Below, piece after piece: positions 32,926-44,207 of a DNA stretch of 64,000 nt; the stretch's first letter is position 1; each line of letters opens with the position of its first letter. This DNA is from AC-49 sp963817035 (GTDB lineage: Bacteria; Actinomycetota; Thermoleophilia; Solirubrobacterales; Solirubrobacteraceae). The notes below the pieces were generated by a model. The model was not told the DNA's origin, made no database searches, and saw only the letters and a list, made by a program, of their open reading frames with translations. The position numbers and the translations under genes are program-made. Where the stretch lies: NCBI GenBank assembly GCA_963817035.1, contig CAWFMM010000003.1, positions 496,001 through 560,000 of the forward strand, given 5' to 3'.

Positions 32926-33680
32926 ACCGGCGCGCGCTTCTCGGCGAACGCGGTCGAGCCCTCGATCGCGTCCTCGGAGCTGAAGACCGATTCGGTGATC
33001 GCCTCTTGGCGGTCCCAGAACTCCTCGCTCGGCCAATCGCGCTGACTCTCGAGCACCTCCTTGGACGCCACGAGCGCGAGCGGCGCGTTGACGGCGATCG
33101 CGGCCGCGAGCTCCAGGGCGCCTTCGACCGCGCCCCCCGGCTCGGTGACGCGATTGACCAGACCAAGCTCGTAGGCGCGCTCGGCGTCGATCGTGTCGCC
33201 GGTCAGCGCGAGCTCCATCGCGATGCCGTAGGGAATCCGCGCGGGCAGGCGCAGCAGCGCGCCGCCGGCCGCGACCAGCGAGCGCTTGACCTCGGGGATC
33301 CCGAGGCGGGTGCCCGTGGACGCGACGATCAGGTCACAGGCCAGCGCGACCTCGAGGCCACCAGCGACGGCGAAGCCCTCGACCGCGGCGATCAGCGGCT
33401 TGCGCGACGACCTGCGCACGATCCCGGCGAAGCCACGGCCCTCGACCCACGGGCGCTTACCGCTGACGAACGCCTTGAGGTCCATGCCGGCGCTGAAGCC
33501 CTTGCCGGCGCCGGTCAGCACGCCGACGCTCAGGGTGTCGTCGGCGTCGAGCTCCTCGAGCGCGGCGGCGATGCCCTCAGCGACATCGAGGTTGATCGCG
33601 TTGCGCGCGTCGGGGCGGTTGAGCGTGATGAGCAGCACGCCACCACGGCGCTCGGTGAGAACGGGATCGTCGTCGGCCAT
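32910..33680 (-). CDS. Enoyl-CoA hydratase/isomerase family protein
   Basis: The product has 256 residues, a typical crotonase. It shows the CoA-binding and oxyanion elements GFSAGMDLKAF and AVEGFAVAGGLEVALACDLIVAS, then the catalytic Glu region LGIPEVKRSLVAAGG. It hydrates or isomerises enoyl-CoA in fatty-acid or amino-acid degradation; the specific substrate is unknown. The gene order enoyl-CoA hydratase, ATL, YjbQ on one strand is a short operon. Confidence 0.9.
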   Translation of the reverse strand: MADDDPVLTERRGGVLLITLNRPDARNAINLDVAEGIAAALEELDADDTLSVGVLTGAGKGFSAGMDLKAFVSGKRPWVEGRGFAGIVRRSSRKPLIAAVEGFAVAGGLEVALACDLIVASTGTRLGIPEVKRSLVAAGGALLRLPARIPYGIAMELALTGDTIDAERAYELGLVNRVTEPGGAVEGALELAAAIAVNAPLALVASKEVLESQRDWPSEEFWDRQEAITESVFSSEDAIEGSTAFAEKRAPVWKGR

Positions 33681-33695
33681 GGGCCGGAGCCTATT

Positions 33696-34379
33696 TCAGG
33701 CGTTGAAGAGCACAAGGTCCGGGTCGCGCTCGCCGCGCAGCACCGCGAGGTCGACCTCGACGCACTCGATCCCGCGCGACTCGGCGAGCACTCGCGCCTG
33801 CGGCTTGATCTGTTGGGCCGCCAGCACGCCGCGGCAATCGGTCATCGCCGGGTCGATGCGGATGCGCTCGAGGTAGCGCGTGAGCTGCTCGACCGCATCG
33901 ATCGTCGCGACACGCTTGATCTCGACCGCGATCCAGCCGTCGGTCTCATCGCGGCACATCAGATCGACCGGGCCGATGTCGGTCGGCCACTCGCGACGGA
34001 CGAGCCGGAACCCCTCGCCGCACCAGTGCGGCGCCGCCGCGAGCTGCTCCTGCAGATCACGCTCGACGCCGTCCTTCTCCAGCGCCGCCGCCTCGCCCAT
34101 GTCGTGCTCGACGTCGCTGATGACCTCGGCGATCTCGATGTCGAGGCGATCCTCGGTCGAGCCGGCACGCTTGCGGACCACGATCAGGGTGGGTGGGGAC
34201 GAGGTCTCCTCGATGACCGTCGGCGGCGTCATCCAGTTCTGCGGCTTGAACCCTCCCGTGTCGGCATGCACGAGCACCGACCCGTCGCCCTTGATCATCA
34301 GCAGCCGCAGCGCCATCGGCAGGACGGCGGTCAGGCGTCCGGAGTAGCGAACCTCACAGCGGGCGACGATCAGGCGCAT
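33696..34379 (-). CDS. nucS: Endonuclease NucS (mismatch-specific)
   Basis: The product has 227 residues, the standard size. An N-terminal DNA-binding beta domain (RLIVARCEVRYSGRLTA, WMTPPTVIEE) is followed by a RecB-like nuclease core with GPVDLMCRDETDGWIAVEIKR containing the D-ExK catalytic triad. In actinobacteria and archaea NucS performs mismatch repair by cutting both strands at mismatches, replacing MutS-MutL. A beta-clamp-binding tail (PDLVLFNA) is plausible at the C-terminus. It supports an actinobacterial origin. Confidence 0.93.
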   Translation of the reverse strand: MRLIVARCEVRYSGRLTAVLPMALRLLMIKGDGSVLVHADTGGFKPQNWMTPPTVIEETSSPPTLIVVRKRAGSTEDRLDIEIAEVISDVEHDMGEAAALEKDGVERDLQEQLAAAPHWCGEGFRLVRREWPTDIGPVDLMCRDETDGWIAVEIKRVATIDAVEQLTRYLERIRIDPAMTDCRGVLAAQQIKPQARVLAESRGIECVEVDLAVLRGERDPDLVLFNA

Positions 34380-34483
34380 CGTTGAAACCTAGCGTTATCG
34401 ACGAACGCGCTCAGCCGTCTTGCCAATCTAACGCCGCTTTTGCGTCTCTTGATAAAGCACGACAAGACTGCCGATATCGGCGC

Positions 34484-34812
34484 GTGCGCGCACAAGACAA
34501 CCCGTACACGCCCAACGCCGGCGCGCGCCCTCCTGCGTTGGTGGGACGCGCAGCCGAACTCCAAGCGTTCGAGGTGTTGCTCGACCGCCTACGGCGCGGC
34601 CATACCGAACAATCGATGCTCATCACCGGACTCCGGGGGGTCGGAAAGACCGTACGCAGCTCGGGCCGACACGGTCGCGCCTTGTCGACAAGGGCTTGCT
34701 CTACACGCCATCGCACGGCTACGCGGCGTTCACGGTCCCGCAGTTCGATCGCTATATGCGTCGCGCGCACGTCCTCGCGGTGCCTGAGCCCGCCACGCGC
34801 AAGCGGCGATAA
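34484..34812 (+). pseudogene. AAA ATPase pseudogene with large internal deletion
   Basis: From GTG 34484 the frame reads DNPYTPNAGARPPALVGRAA and reaches a Walker A motif GLRGVGKT near 34640. The sequence then switches to another frame that ends LVDKGLLYTPSHGYAAF, then FDRYMRR, stop TAA 34810-34812. Those two pieces look like the start and the winged-helix end of one protein of about 400 residues, so roughly 300 residues including Walker B and the sensor regions are gone. A weak promoter-like TTGATA (34449) and GATATC (34473), 18 bases apart, lie just upstream. The gene is dead. Confidence 0.6.
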
Positions 34813-34823
34813 GTCGCCCGCGA

Positions 34824-36599
34824 TCAGCGATGGTGCTTCTTCGCCATCGTGATCGTGAAGTACTTGAACGGCGAGGCCGCCGGCTTGAGCGGCTTGGGCG
34901 GCGTGAACTTGACCTGGACGCGCCACTGGCCGGGCTTCAGGCGCTTGGTCAGCTTGAACGGCTTGTTGGCGTGCATGCCCTGGACGTACTTGGTGCGAAA
35001 CCGCTTGACGTGGCGCCCGTGGCCGCCCTTGACCCGAACGCTGCGCAGCAGCTGCCAGACGGCCTGCATCTTGCCGCCGTTCTTGCCCCCGGGCAGCGGG
35101 TCGCCGGCCGGTGTCAGACCCTGGCCGCCGATCGTGCAGACCGCGCCGTTGCAGCTGAACTTCTTGACGCCGATCTTCACCGGGCCCACCGCGAGGATCG
35201 AGTTGATCGAGACCTTCTTGACCTGGACGCCAAGCGTGCTGACGTTGCCGTTCTTATCGACCGCGGTGACGTTGATCGTGTGCGAGCCGATCGACAGATC
35301 GGCCGCGCCGCCCCACGTCAGCCCGACCGACTGACCGTCGGCCGGGTTGGCGAAGTTGTCGATCGCGTCGGTGTTGTCGTCGGCCTTGAACGTGATCCGG
35401 GTCACGCCCTGCGGATCGCTGGCCGAGGCCATGATCGGCAGCGTCGAGGCGTACGTCTGCCCGAGCTTCGGCGTCTGGACCGTGATCTCCGGCCCGTCGA
35501 AATCCCCGCATTTGCCCGTGAGCTGGTCGCCTTGGGTCGCCAGGAGGCTGAACGCGTTGTAGTCCGGCTTCGGCGCGCCGGCGCCGTTGATCAGGCCGTA
35601 ATGGCGCAGCGAGTCCGAGGGCTGGCTCAGGTCGTCGTAGAGCGTGAACCAGTTGGCGACCTGGAGATAGGGGTCGGCGTCCATGCAGTGGAAGGCCTGG
35701 GTGATGAACTGCGCCTGCTGATCCGCGGTGACGCCCGACGCCTTCTTGCCCGCTCCGGCGCCCTCCTGGCACGTCGAGCCGCCGGCGGCGGTCTGCGACG
35801 AGTTCCAGCCGAACTCCGTCATCCAGATCGGATGGTCGCCCTCACCGTGGGCGACCATCGTCTTGTGGACCTCGCGATAGCTGAGGAACACGAACTGCCC
35901 GAGGCGCCCGTTGGTCATGTACGTGCCGTCGGGGCCGAAGTCCAGGCAGATCGTGTCGGTGTGCACCGCGACCGCGTCGGTGAGGCCGCTGATCCCCTGG
36001 CCGTAGAGATCGCCGAGGAAGTCGTAGTTGTTGCCGGTCGTAGGCCCGAGGATGACCTTGGCCGTCGGATCCGCGTGGCGCAGCGCGGGCGCGGCCGCCT
36101 TGACCAGCGCCGCGTAGGCGGCCGGATCGGGCGCTCCGGTCCACCAGGCGGGCGAGTCCTCCTCGTTCCAGAGCTCGTAGGCGACGCCCTGGCCCTGGAT
36201 CCCCGGCGTGCTCGCGAACTGGGCCAGGAAGTTGGCGTAGTCGGCCGGGTTGTTCGGTGGATGCTGGACGTCGGCGCTGCCAGTCTCCCAGGACGGCGCG
36301 CGCACGACGACGAAGTCGACGCTGACATTGTCCTGGCTGAGGGTGCGGACGATGCCGCCGTAGGCGCTGACCAGCCCCGCGTTGAGCGCGCCCCTGGCCG
36401 GCTGCACGTCGGACCACAGGACGAACATCCGCACGGTCTTGGCGCCGAGCTTCTCCGCCTGCGCGAGCTGCGGGGGGGTCGGCACGCCCGCAATGTTCAG
36501 GCCGACGACCGGAAACGCCGACGCGCTCTGCGCGCCGATCCCGGCGATGGCACCACTGAGCGCGGCGGCGAGAAACGCCACGCGAAGACGAGCGGACAT
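34824..36599 (-). CDS. Secreted clan-A glycosidase-like protein (paralogue 1)
   Basis: The product has 591 residues with an N-terminal signal peptide (VAFLAAALSGAIAGIGAQSASA). A TIM-barrel-like domain (about 30-370) has an acid/base-type Glu in VAYELWNEEDSP and a nucleophile-type Glu in IWMTEFGWNSS, as in clan GH-A. An Ig-like/bacterial domain (about 375-470) and a basic C-terminal beta domain (RVKGGHGRHVKRFRTKY onward, ending KKHHR) follow. It is probably an extracellular polysaccharide-acting enzyme, with substrate unknown. It is about half identical in layout to the next gene, and the two are probably a tandem duplication. Confidence 0.78.
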   Translation of the reverse strand: MSARLRVAFLAAALSGAIAGIGAQSASAFPVVGLNIAGVPTPPQLAQAEKLGAKTVRMFVLWSDVQPARGALNAGLVSAYGGIVRTLSQDNVSVDFVVVRAPSWETGSADVQHPPNNPADYANFLAQFASTPGIQGQGVAYELWNEEDSPAWWTGAPDPAAYAALVKAAAPALRHADPTAKVILGPTTGNNYDFLGDLYGQGISGLTDAVAVHTDTICLDFGPDGTYMTNGRLGQFVFLSYREVHKTMVAHGEGDHPIWMTEFGWNSSQTAAGGSTCQEGAGAGKKASGVTADQQAQFITQAFHCMDADPYLQVANWFTLYDDLSQPSDSLRHYGLINGAGAPKPDYNAFSLLATQGDQLTGKCGDFDGPEITVQTPKLGQTYASTLPIMASASDPQGVTRITFKADDNTDAIDNFANPADGQSVGLTWGGAADLSIGSHTINVTAVDKNGNVSTLGVQVKKVSINSILAVGPVKIGVKKFSCNGAVCTIGGQGLTPAGDPLPGGKNGGKMQAVWQLLRSVRVKGGHGRHVKRFRTKYVQGMHANKPFKLTKRLKPGQWRVQVKFTPPKPLKPAASPFKYFTITMAKKHHR

Positions 36600-36647
36600 G
36601 GGCGCCAGCCTAGCGTGAGCACCCGCGATCCGGCGACAATCGGGGGA

Positions 36648-38315
36648 TCAGCGACGCGCGGTGAATGCGGTGAGCGGCGCCGTCGACGGCTTGAACGGCC
36701 CGGAGCCGGTGTAGACGATCTTCACGCGCCACTGGCCGGCGCGGGCCAGGCGCTGGACGACGCGGAACGGGGTGCGCGAGTTGCGCGATGCCTTGTGGCG
36801 CGAGATCCACGTGGCGCCCTCACGGATCTGGAAGTAGAAGCGCACGCGGCCCTTGATCGAGAACGGCAGCGTCGACTTCACCTGCCCGGTCACCGTGCGG
36901 ATCAGCCCGCTTCCGGTGACCTTGGCCACGACCCACGTCCGCTGCGGGGCGAGCTTGGCCAGGTCGACCTTCGTGACGACGACGTCGGACGTCGACAGGT
37001 TGCCGGCCTTGTCGGTGGACTGGACCTCGATCTGGTGCTGGCCGGCCGGCAGGTTGCTCGAGCCGTACCAGGTCATCGTGATGACCTTGTCGCTGGCCAC
37101 GGGCGAGAAGGTGGCGACCTTCTTGCCGTCGCACAGGAAGCTGATGCGGCTCAGGCCGTCGGCGCTGTGGGCCGAGGCGCTGAGCACGAGGTTCGACACG
37201 AACTGCGCGCCGGCGGTCGGCTGGTTGACCTTGATCGTGGGACCCGAGAAGTCTCCGCAGCCACCGGTCAGCTTGTCGCCGTTGAGCGCCTCGTTGCGGA
37301 ACGCGGTGTAAGCCGGCTTCTGCGTGCCGTTGGGGCGCAGAAGCCCGTAGCGGTTCATCTCGGTGTCGGCGGTCCCGGCGTCGTTGAGCGTGAACCACTC
37401 GGCCACGGCGATCGCCGGCTCCTGCGCCATGCAGTGATAGGCCTGCTGGAGCGCGGTGGCCTGGCCGGCCTCGCCGACGCCGGCGGTCTTCCCGCCCGCC
37501 CAGGTGCCGCGCTCGCACTGGGTCACCGTCGAGGACCAGCCGAGCTCGGTGATCCAGATCGGGGCCGGGTCGTTGTTGGCGATCATCGTCGTGTGGAGCT
37601 CGCGGTAGCCCAGGAACGAGAAGCGCCCGATCCGGCTGCCGTCGCGGTAGTACTGCGTCGGGCCGGAGTTCAGGCACGCCGTGTCGGTGTGGACCGAGAC
37701 ACCGTCGTAGGAGCCCTTGGCGCCCGCGGCGTACATCTGGGCCATGAAGTCGTAGTCGTTGCCGCTGAACGGACCCGAGAGGACGACGGCGCCGGGGTCG
37801 GCGGCCTTGGTCGCCGGGTAGACGGCCTTGAGCAGGGCCGTGTAGCGGGCGGCGTCGAGGGTTGCGTGCCAGAACTCGTTGCTGTCGGGCTCGTTCCAGA
37901 TCTCGTACGCGGCGACCTTGCCCTTGAGCGCCGTCGCCAGCTGGCCCATGAACGTGGCCATGTCGCGCGGGTTGTTCGGCGGCACCATGCGATCCGGGCT
38001 GCCGTTGGCCCAGCTCGGGGCGGCGGTGACCACGAGGTCGACCTTGACGCCGGCGGCCTGCAGCTGGGCCAGCGACGACTGGTAGGTCGCGAGCAGGGGG
38101 GCGTTGAGCGCGCCTGGAGTGGGCTGCATGTCCGACCACAGGACGAAGTAGCGGGCGTACTTCGCACCGGTGGCGATCACCTGCGCGGCGTTGCCGGCCG
38201 TCGGCACGCCGGCCACGTTGATGCCGGGCGTTGCGGCCTGGGCGCTGCCCGTGAGGGCCAACGAGACGAGCAGGACACTGAGGACGATCGAACGCAGGCG
38301 CATTAGCCGGACCAT
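36648..38315 (-). CDS. Secreted clan-A glycosidase-like protein (paralogue 2)
   Basis: The product has 555 residues with a signal peptide (LSVLLVSLALTGSAQA). It has the same domain plan as its neighbour: barrel with NVAGVPTAGNAAQVIATGAK, acid/base-type Glu in AYEIWNEPDSN, nucleophile-type Glu in IWITELGWSS, Cys-rich loops, an Ig-like domain with ADGLSRISFLCDG, and a basic C-terminal domain. The start is either ATG 38315 or the internal MRLRS at 38303. Conserved FVLWSDMQPTPGALNAPL corresponds to FVLWSDVQPARGALNAGL in paralogue 1. Lower-order differences suggest old divergence. Confidence 0.78.
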   Translation of the reverse strand: MVRLMRLRSIVLSVLLVSLALTGSAQAATPGINVAGVPTAGNAAQVIATGAKYARYFVLWSDMQPTPGALNAPLLATYQSSLAQLQAAGVKVDLVVTAAPSWANGSPDRMVPPNNPRDMATFMGQLATALKGKVAAYEIWNEPDSNEFWHATLDAARYTALLKAVYPATKAADPGAVVLSGPFSGNDYDFMAQMYAAGAKGSYDGVSVHTDTACLNSGPTQYYRDGSRIGRFSFLGYRELHTTMIANNDPAPIWITELGWSSTVTQCERGTWAGGKTAGVGEAGQATALQQAYHCMAQEPAIAVAEWFTLNDAGTADTEMNRYGLLRPNGTQKPAYTAFRNEALNGDKLTGGCGDFSGPTIKVNQPTAGAQFVSNLVLSASAHSADGLSRISFLCDGKKVATFSPVASDKVITMTWYGSSNLPAGQHQIEVQSTDKAGNLSTSDVVVTKVDLAKLAPQRTWVVAKVTGSGLIRTVTGQVKSTLPFSIKGRVRFYFQIREGATWISRHKASRNSRTPFRVVQRLARAGQWRVKIVYTGSGPFKPSTAPLTAFTARR

Positions 38316-38410
38316 CGGAGCATAGGCTCGGGCGCTTGACGATCGAGCGTCGCAACTGGACGGTTTCTGGACGCGAAATCGGTGCGTTGTCGGCGGACCG
38401 AGAACCGAGG

Positions 38411-39658
38411 CTATGCGGCGGGAAGAACCCGCGGCACCGCGCTACGCAGGCGGGCGAGCAGCTCGGCGACCTCGGCGTTGCTGCGATCGAGCGACAACGC
38501 ACGCTCGCACGCTTCGATCGCGTCGCCGATGCGGTCGGTACGCGCGAGTGCGTGCGCGTGCCGCGCCCACGCCGCAGCGCTGTCGCGAGCGAGCTCCGTC
38601 GCCTGCTCGGTCGCGCTGACCTCGGCGCCGACGTCGCCGGACAGGTGATGCACGAGCGCCAGGTCGAGCAGCGCGTCCTCGGTCGGTCCGAGCGCCCGCG
38701 CACGCTCCAGGGCGGCGAGCGCCAGATCGCGGTGCATCAGCCGCAGGCGCAGCCGCCCGACGCGCGCCCAGGCGTCGGCGTCGGTCGGCGCGCGTGCGGC
38801 GACACGGTCGGCCGCTTCGGCCGCGAGGTCGATCGCGCCCATGTCCTCGTAGATGCGTGCGGCGAAGCGATGGGCCGCGGGACGGTCGCCGTCGAGGCGC
38901 GCCCAGTCGCGCACCGCGCGGCCGGCGGCCGGCAGGTTGCCGGCCTGCCAGAACGACAGCGTCAGCAGCCGCAGCACGGTCGTGTTCGTCGGCTCGGCGT
39001 CGCGCGCGTAGATCAGGCGCTGCGCGGCGAGCGAGTACTCGCCGTCGGCGATCGCGTGCTGGGCGGCGGTCAGGAAGCGCACGACACGGTCGGCGCCCGG
39101 ATCGGGCTTCGAGAAGTCGACGAACTGCAGCGACCCGGCCGGGACGGTGCGCACGCCGGGCTGGAACTTGACCCGCGCCCACTGCATCGTCGCGTCGCCC
39201 TCGCCGGTGAAGTAGATCCCGGTCACCGACCCGACGCCCCACTCCGGGTAGGTCACGCAGCGGGCGTAGCGGTGGACGACTGAGTGGTCGGGGACGCGCG
39301 AGCCGAACGGGTCGTGCTGCTGGCGCTCCTTCGCGTCCTCGCGCGCGCGTTGCTCGTTGGCGTAGTTGCGCGCTCCCTCCTCGGCGCGGCGCTGGCGCGC
39401 CGCGGCGGCGCTCGCCTTGACCGCGTTGCGCGAGACGCGCCCGTTGCGCGAGCCCTCGGCCAGCGACTCGAGCGTGTCGGCCGCCTCGTTGATCGCCTTG
39501 AGGTGGCGTTCGTGCTCGAACTGCTTGCCCGGCGGCGCGATGTCGGGGTGCCAGATCTTCGCCTGCTTGCGGCGGGCGAGCTGGACCTGGCGCTGATCGA
39601 ACGGCGGTTCGATCTCCAGCAGGAGCAGCGCTTGCTCGATATCAAGGACTTGGGGCAC
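38411..39658 (-). CDS. J-domain protein with TPR repeats
   Basis: The product has 415 residues. An N-terminal DnaJ-like J domain has the HPD motif in KIWHPDIAPP (about 34-42). A basic middle region and a small beta domain (VTYPEWGVGSVTGIYFTGEG) follow, then about five to six TPR helical pairs (about 210-410). The HPD indicates it stimulates an Hsp70 ATPase, with TPRs binding a client. It is not a canonical DnaJ: there is no Gly/Phe region or zinc fingers. The gene is transcribed away from EttA, with a shared 82-bp promoter region. Confidence 0.75.
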   Translation of the reverse strand: MPQVLDIEQALLLLEIEPPFDQRQVQLARRKQAKIWHPDIAPPGKQFEHERHLKAINEAADTLESLAEGSRNGRVSRNAVKASAAAARQRRAEEGARNYANEQRAREDAKERQQHDPFGSRVPDHSVVHRYARCVTYPEWGVGSVTGIYFTGEGDATMQWARVKFQPGVRTVPAGSLQFVDFSKPDPGADRVVRFLTAAQHAIADGEYSLAAQRLIYARDAEPTNTTVLRLLTLSFWQAGNLPAAGRAVRDWARLDGDRPAAHRFAARIYEDMGAIDLAAEAADRVAARAPTDADAWARVGRLRLRLMHRDLALAALERARALGPTEDALLDLALVHHLSGDVGAEVSATEQATELARDSAAAWARHAHALARTDRIGDAIEACERALSLDRSNAEVAELLARLRSAVPRVLPAA

Positions 39659-39740
39659 GAGCGTTTCACGTTAGCGAAGGCGCCCGCGCTGGGTGACCAG
39701 GTCTCGGCCGACCGAGCGTGACCCCTATCCTGGACAGTCG

Positions 39741-41396
<1,656 letters not shown>

Positions 41397-41462
41397 CTCG
41401 CGTCCAGTTGAGACCAACTCGACACTGACACGGCCACGCGGAGCGCGCGATGGTGCGGCCCC

Positions 41463-43534
41463 ATGAGCTCCCGCACGCTGGTCGCTGTCCTGGTCGCGCT
41501 GTTCGTCTTCGTGGCGGCACTGTCCGCGCTGCCGCGCCCGGCCCGGCCGGCTCGCTCGCCGTCCGCGGGTGCGCCCGCGGGCGGTTGCGGTGGCCGGCTG
41601 CTCGACCTCGCCGATCGCGGCCAACGCCAAGTTCTCGGCCATCTCGGCCGACGGCACGACGGTCTACACCTCGGGCGCGACAAGCTCGAGCCTCGGCGTC
41701 CTCGCCGCGTGGGCGGTCGATCGCGCGACCGGGGCGATCACGCTGCGCAACTGCATCACCTACGAAGCGAAACGCTCCTGCGTCGCCGACCAGCGACCTC
41801 TACCAGGCGGGACAGGTCGCGGTCGGGCCCCACGGCGTCTACGTGGCGACGCTGACCGCGGTCTTTCATGGCGGGCGTCAACGCCCGACGGCTCGCTCAC
41901 GGCTATCGACAGCTGCGTGACCAGTGCTGCGTGCAACGAGCACCTGCAGCAACCTGGCCGGACTGCCAGACGATCCTCGATGTTGCGATCACCCCCGACG
42001 GGCGCACGCTTGCGGTCACCGCCGGCGACGCGACGAAGGGCAGCCTGTCGCTGTTCGGGTCGATCCGGCCAGCGGCGCGATCAGCGTCGGCCGGCTCGCG
42101 TGCGCGTCGGCGGCGAGTCCGTTGCCGCGCGGGCTGCACCACGGTCGCCGGCATCCAGCGGGTGCGGGCGGTCGTCGCGACGAACACGTCGTTCTACGCG
42201 GCCAGCGACGACGGGACGTTCGCCGGCGTCTACCAGATCGACCGCGATCCGATCACCGGATCGTTCGCCGCCTTCGCCATCGACTCGTGCGTGCAGGAGG
42301 CAAGCACTCTCGGCCCCGTCGCTCGGCTGCACGGACGGCCGCGGCCTGGACTCTCCCTACCGGATGACGATCAGCCCCGATCACCGCAACCTGTACCTCG
42401 ATCGCGCCGGAGGACGACACGCACGGGTTCCTGGCCACGTTGTCGATGGCGGCGAACGGCCATCTGTCGGGGCAGTCAGGTTGCCTGGGCTCGGGCGCCG
42501 GCGGGGCATCGGTCAGCGGGTGCGCGGCGGCCCGGGGCTGTCGTCGCCGATCGCCGCGACCGGTCTCGCCCGACGGGCACCAGGTCTACGTGACCTCGAC
42601 GAACTCCAACAACGGTGGCGAGGTCGCCGCGTTCACGCGCGACACCGGCTCGGGAGCGCTGACCACGCCGCCGCTGGACTGCATCGCCTCGGCGGCGACG
42701 ATTTGCTCGGGCTCGGCGGTCGGGCCGCGCCGTCGCCGGGCTCGCGGGCCGCAGGCCGTCGTCGTCGATCCGGTCGACGGGCGCGAGGTCATCACCGCAG
42801 GCGCGCCGGCGTTCCACGCGGCGCCGACGGCTCGTCACCTCGTTCGCCCGCGAGGTCGGGCCGACCTGTCCGCCGATGCCGCCACCACGACGGTCGGCGT
42901 GCCCGTCACGCTGGCGCCGGCGTGCAGCGATGCCAACGGCGACGCACTGACCCTCGCGGTCGCGACCGCGCCGCTCAATGGCCTCGCCGCGCCCGTCGCG
43001 GGCGGGATCACCTACACACCACGACGCCGGCTTCCTCGGCACCGACTCGTTCTCGCTCGCCGCCAGCGACGGCTCGCTCACGTCGCCGCCCGCCCAGGCC
43101 ACGCTGACGGTGGGCCCGACGCCGGTCGTAGGCCGCGCCGCCGACGACGACCGACGCAACGCCGCCGCCGGTCCCGACGCCGACGCCGACCGACGCCGTC
43201 AAGCTGACGATCAGCAACGCCGCACCGCAAGACGACGACGATCAAGGGAACGGCGAGCGACCCCCACGCGATCAAGAGCATCACCGTCGGCATCACGATG
43301 AAGCTCAAGCACGGCCACTGCCGCCAGCTCGTCCGCACGCACGCCCGCGCCGCCGGCCGGCTGTCATCGTCGACCTCGTGCTCCGCGCGCTACGCGGTCG
43401 TGGCCAAGGGCACGACGAGCTGGTCGGTGACGCTGACCTCGCCGCTGAGCGCCGGGACCTACACCATCTACGCGCGCCTGACCGACACGACCAAGCACGC
43501 GACCACCGCGCATCGCGCCGTGGTGCTTCGCTAG
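41463..43534 (+). pseudogene. Shredded gene for a secreted beta-propeller/Ig-type protein
   Basis: One protein's pieces appear in order but switch frame at least ten times. There is a signal peptide at ATG 41463 (LVALFVFVAALSALPRPARP), then propeller-like blades (AKFSAISADGTTVYTSGATS, DVAITPDGRTLAVTAGDATK, YRMTISPDHRNLYLDRAG, SPDGHQVYVTSTN). A cadherin-like module (GFLGTDSFSLAASDGSLTSP) and a basic beta end (SITVGITMKLKHGHCRQLV to HRAVVLR, TAG 43534) follow. Either a decayed gene or a low-quality assembly stretch. The intact pieces still resemble lactonase-type seven-bladed repeats. Flanking genes are intact. Confidence 0.7.
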
Positions 43535-44205
43535 CCCAGGAGCTCGAGCAGGCCGTGTGCGTCGTGCGCCACGGCGTCGGCGGCCGCGAGCTCGTCGGCG
43601 TCGAACGGCCCGGTGGCCACGGCGATCACGCCGACTTCGTCGGCCCGCGCGCACGCGATGTCGTGCGGCGTGTCGCCGATGACGACGGTGTCGGCGCGCG
43701 GGAACGGGTGCTCCGCGGAACCCGCCCGCACTCGCGCCACCCGCGGCAGCTCGTTGCGGTTCTCCGAGTCCGAGCCGTAGGCACCCTGGCCGGGCTCGAA
43801 GTACTCGGCGATCCCGGCGCGGCGCAGCTTGAGCCGCGCGATCGGCTCGATGTTCCCGGTCAGCAGCGAAAGGCGCACGTCGGGCCGCGGGGCCAGCGAC
43901 TCGAGCAGCTCGGGGATGCCCGGCGCGACGCAGTGGCGCAGCGACTCCGGCGCCAGGCGTGAGTAGTGATCGCACGCCGCGTCGCGGACCGCTGCCTGGC
44001 CGGCGTCGATCGTCGCCTCGTCGACCCCGGCCAAGGTCAGGACCGAACGCGCGATCGCCAGATCGGTGCGCCCGGCCTTCTCGACCGGCGCGTCGGGGAT
44101 CTGGATCCCGTGCACCTCGATCATCGCCGCATAGAGCGCCTGCGCATGCTCCATCGACGCGCGGCGCAGCAGCGTCCCGTCGATGTCGAAGAGCAACAGC
44201 CGCAT
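43531..44205 (-). CDS. HAD-superfamily phosphatase
   Basis: The product has 224 residues from ATG 44205. It has the HAD motif I LLFDIDGTLLRR at the N-terminus, motif II LSLLTGN, and motif III/IV IGDTPHDIACARA with the acidic pair. A small cap domain is inserted after motif I. It is a phosphoglycolate-phosphatase-like monomer, with substrate unknown. The stop shares the CTAG palindrome with the stop of the shredded gene on the other strand. It lies three bases after the YdeI-like gene. Confidence 0.87.
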   Translation of the reverse strand: MRLLLFDIDGTLLRRASMEHAQALYAAMIEVHGIQIPDAPVEKAGRTDLAIARSVLTLAGVDEATIDAGQAAVRDAACDHYSRLAPESLRHCVAPGIPELLESLAPRPDVRLSLLTGNIEPIARLKLRRAGIAEYFEPGQGAYGSDSENRNELPRVARVRAGSAEHPFPRADTVVIGDTPHDIACARADEVGVIAVATGPFDADELAAADAVAHDAHGLLELLG

Positions 44206-44207
44206 CG

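Noticed and set aside
34830..38306. Plus-strand open frame of about 1158 codons opposite the two glycosidase-like genes
   Set aside because: Composition is dominated by Arg, Asp, Gly and Val without folds. The minus strand carries signal peptides and catalytic motifs in both genes.
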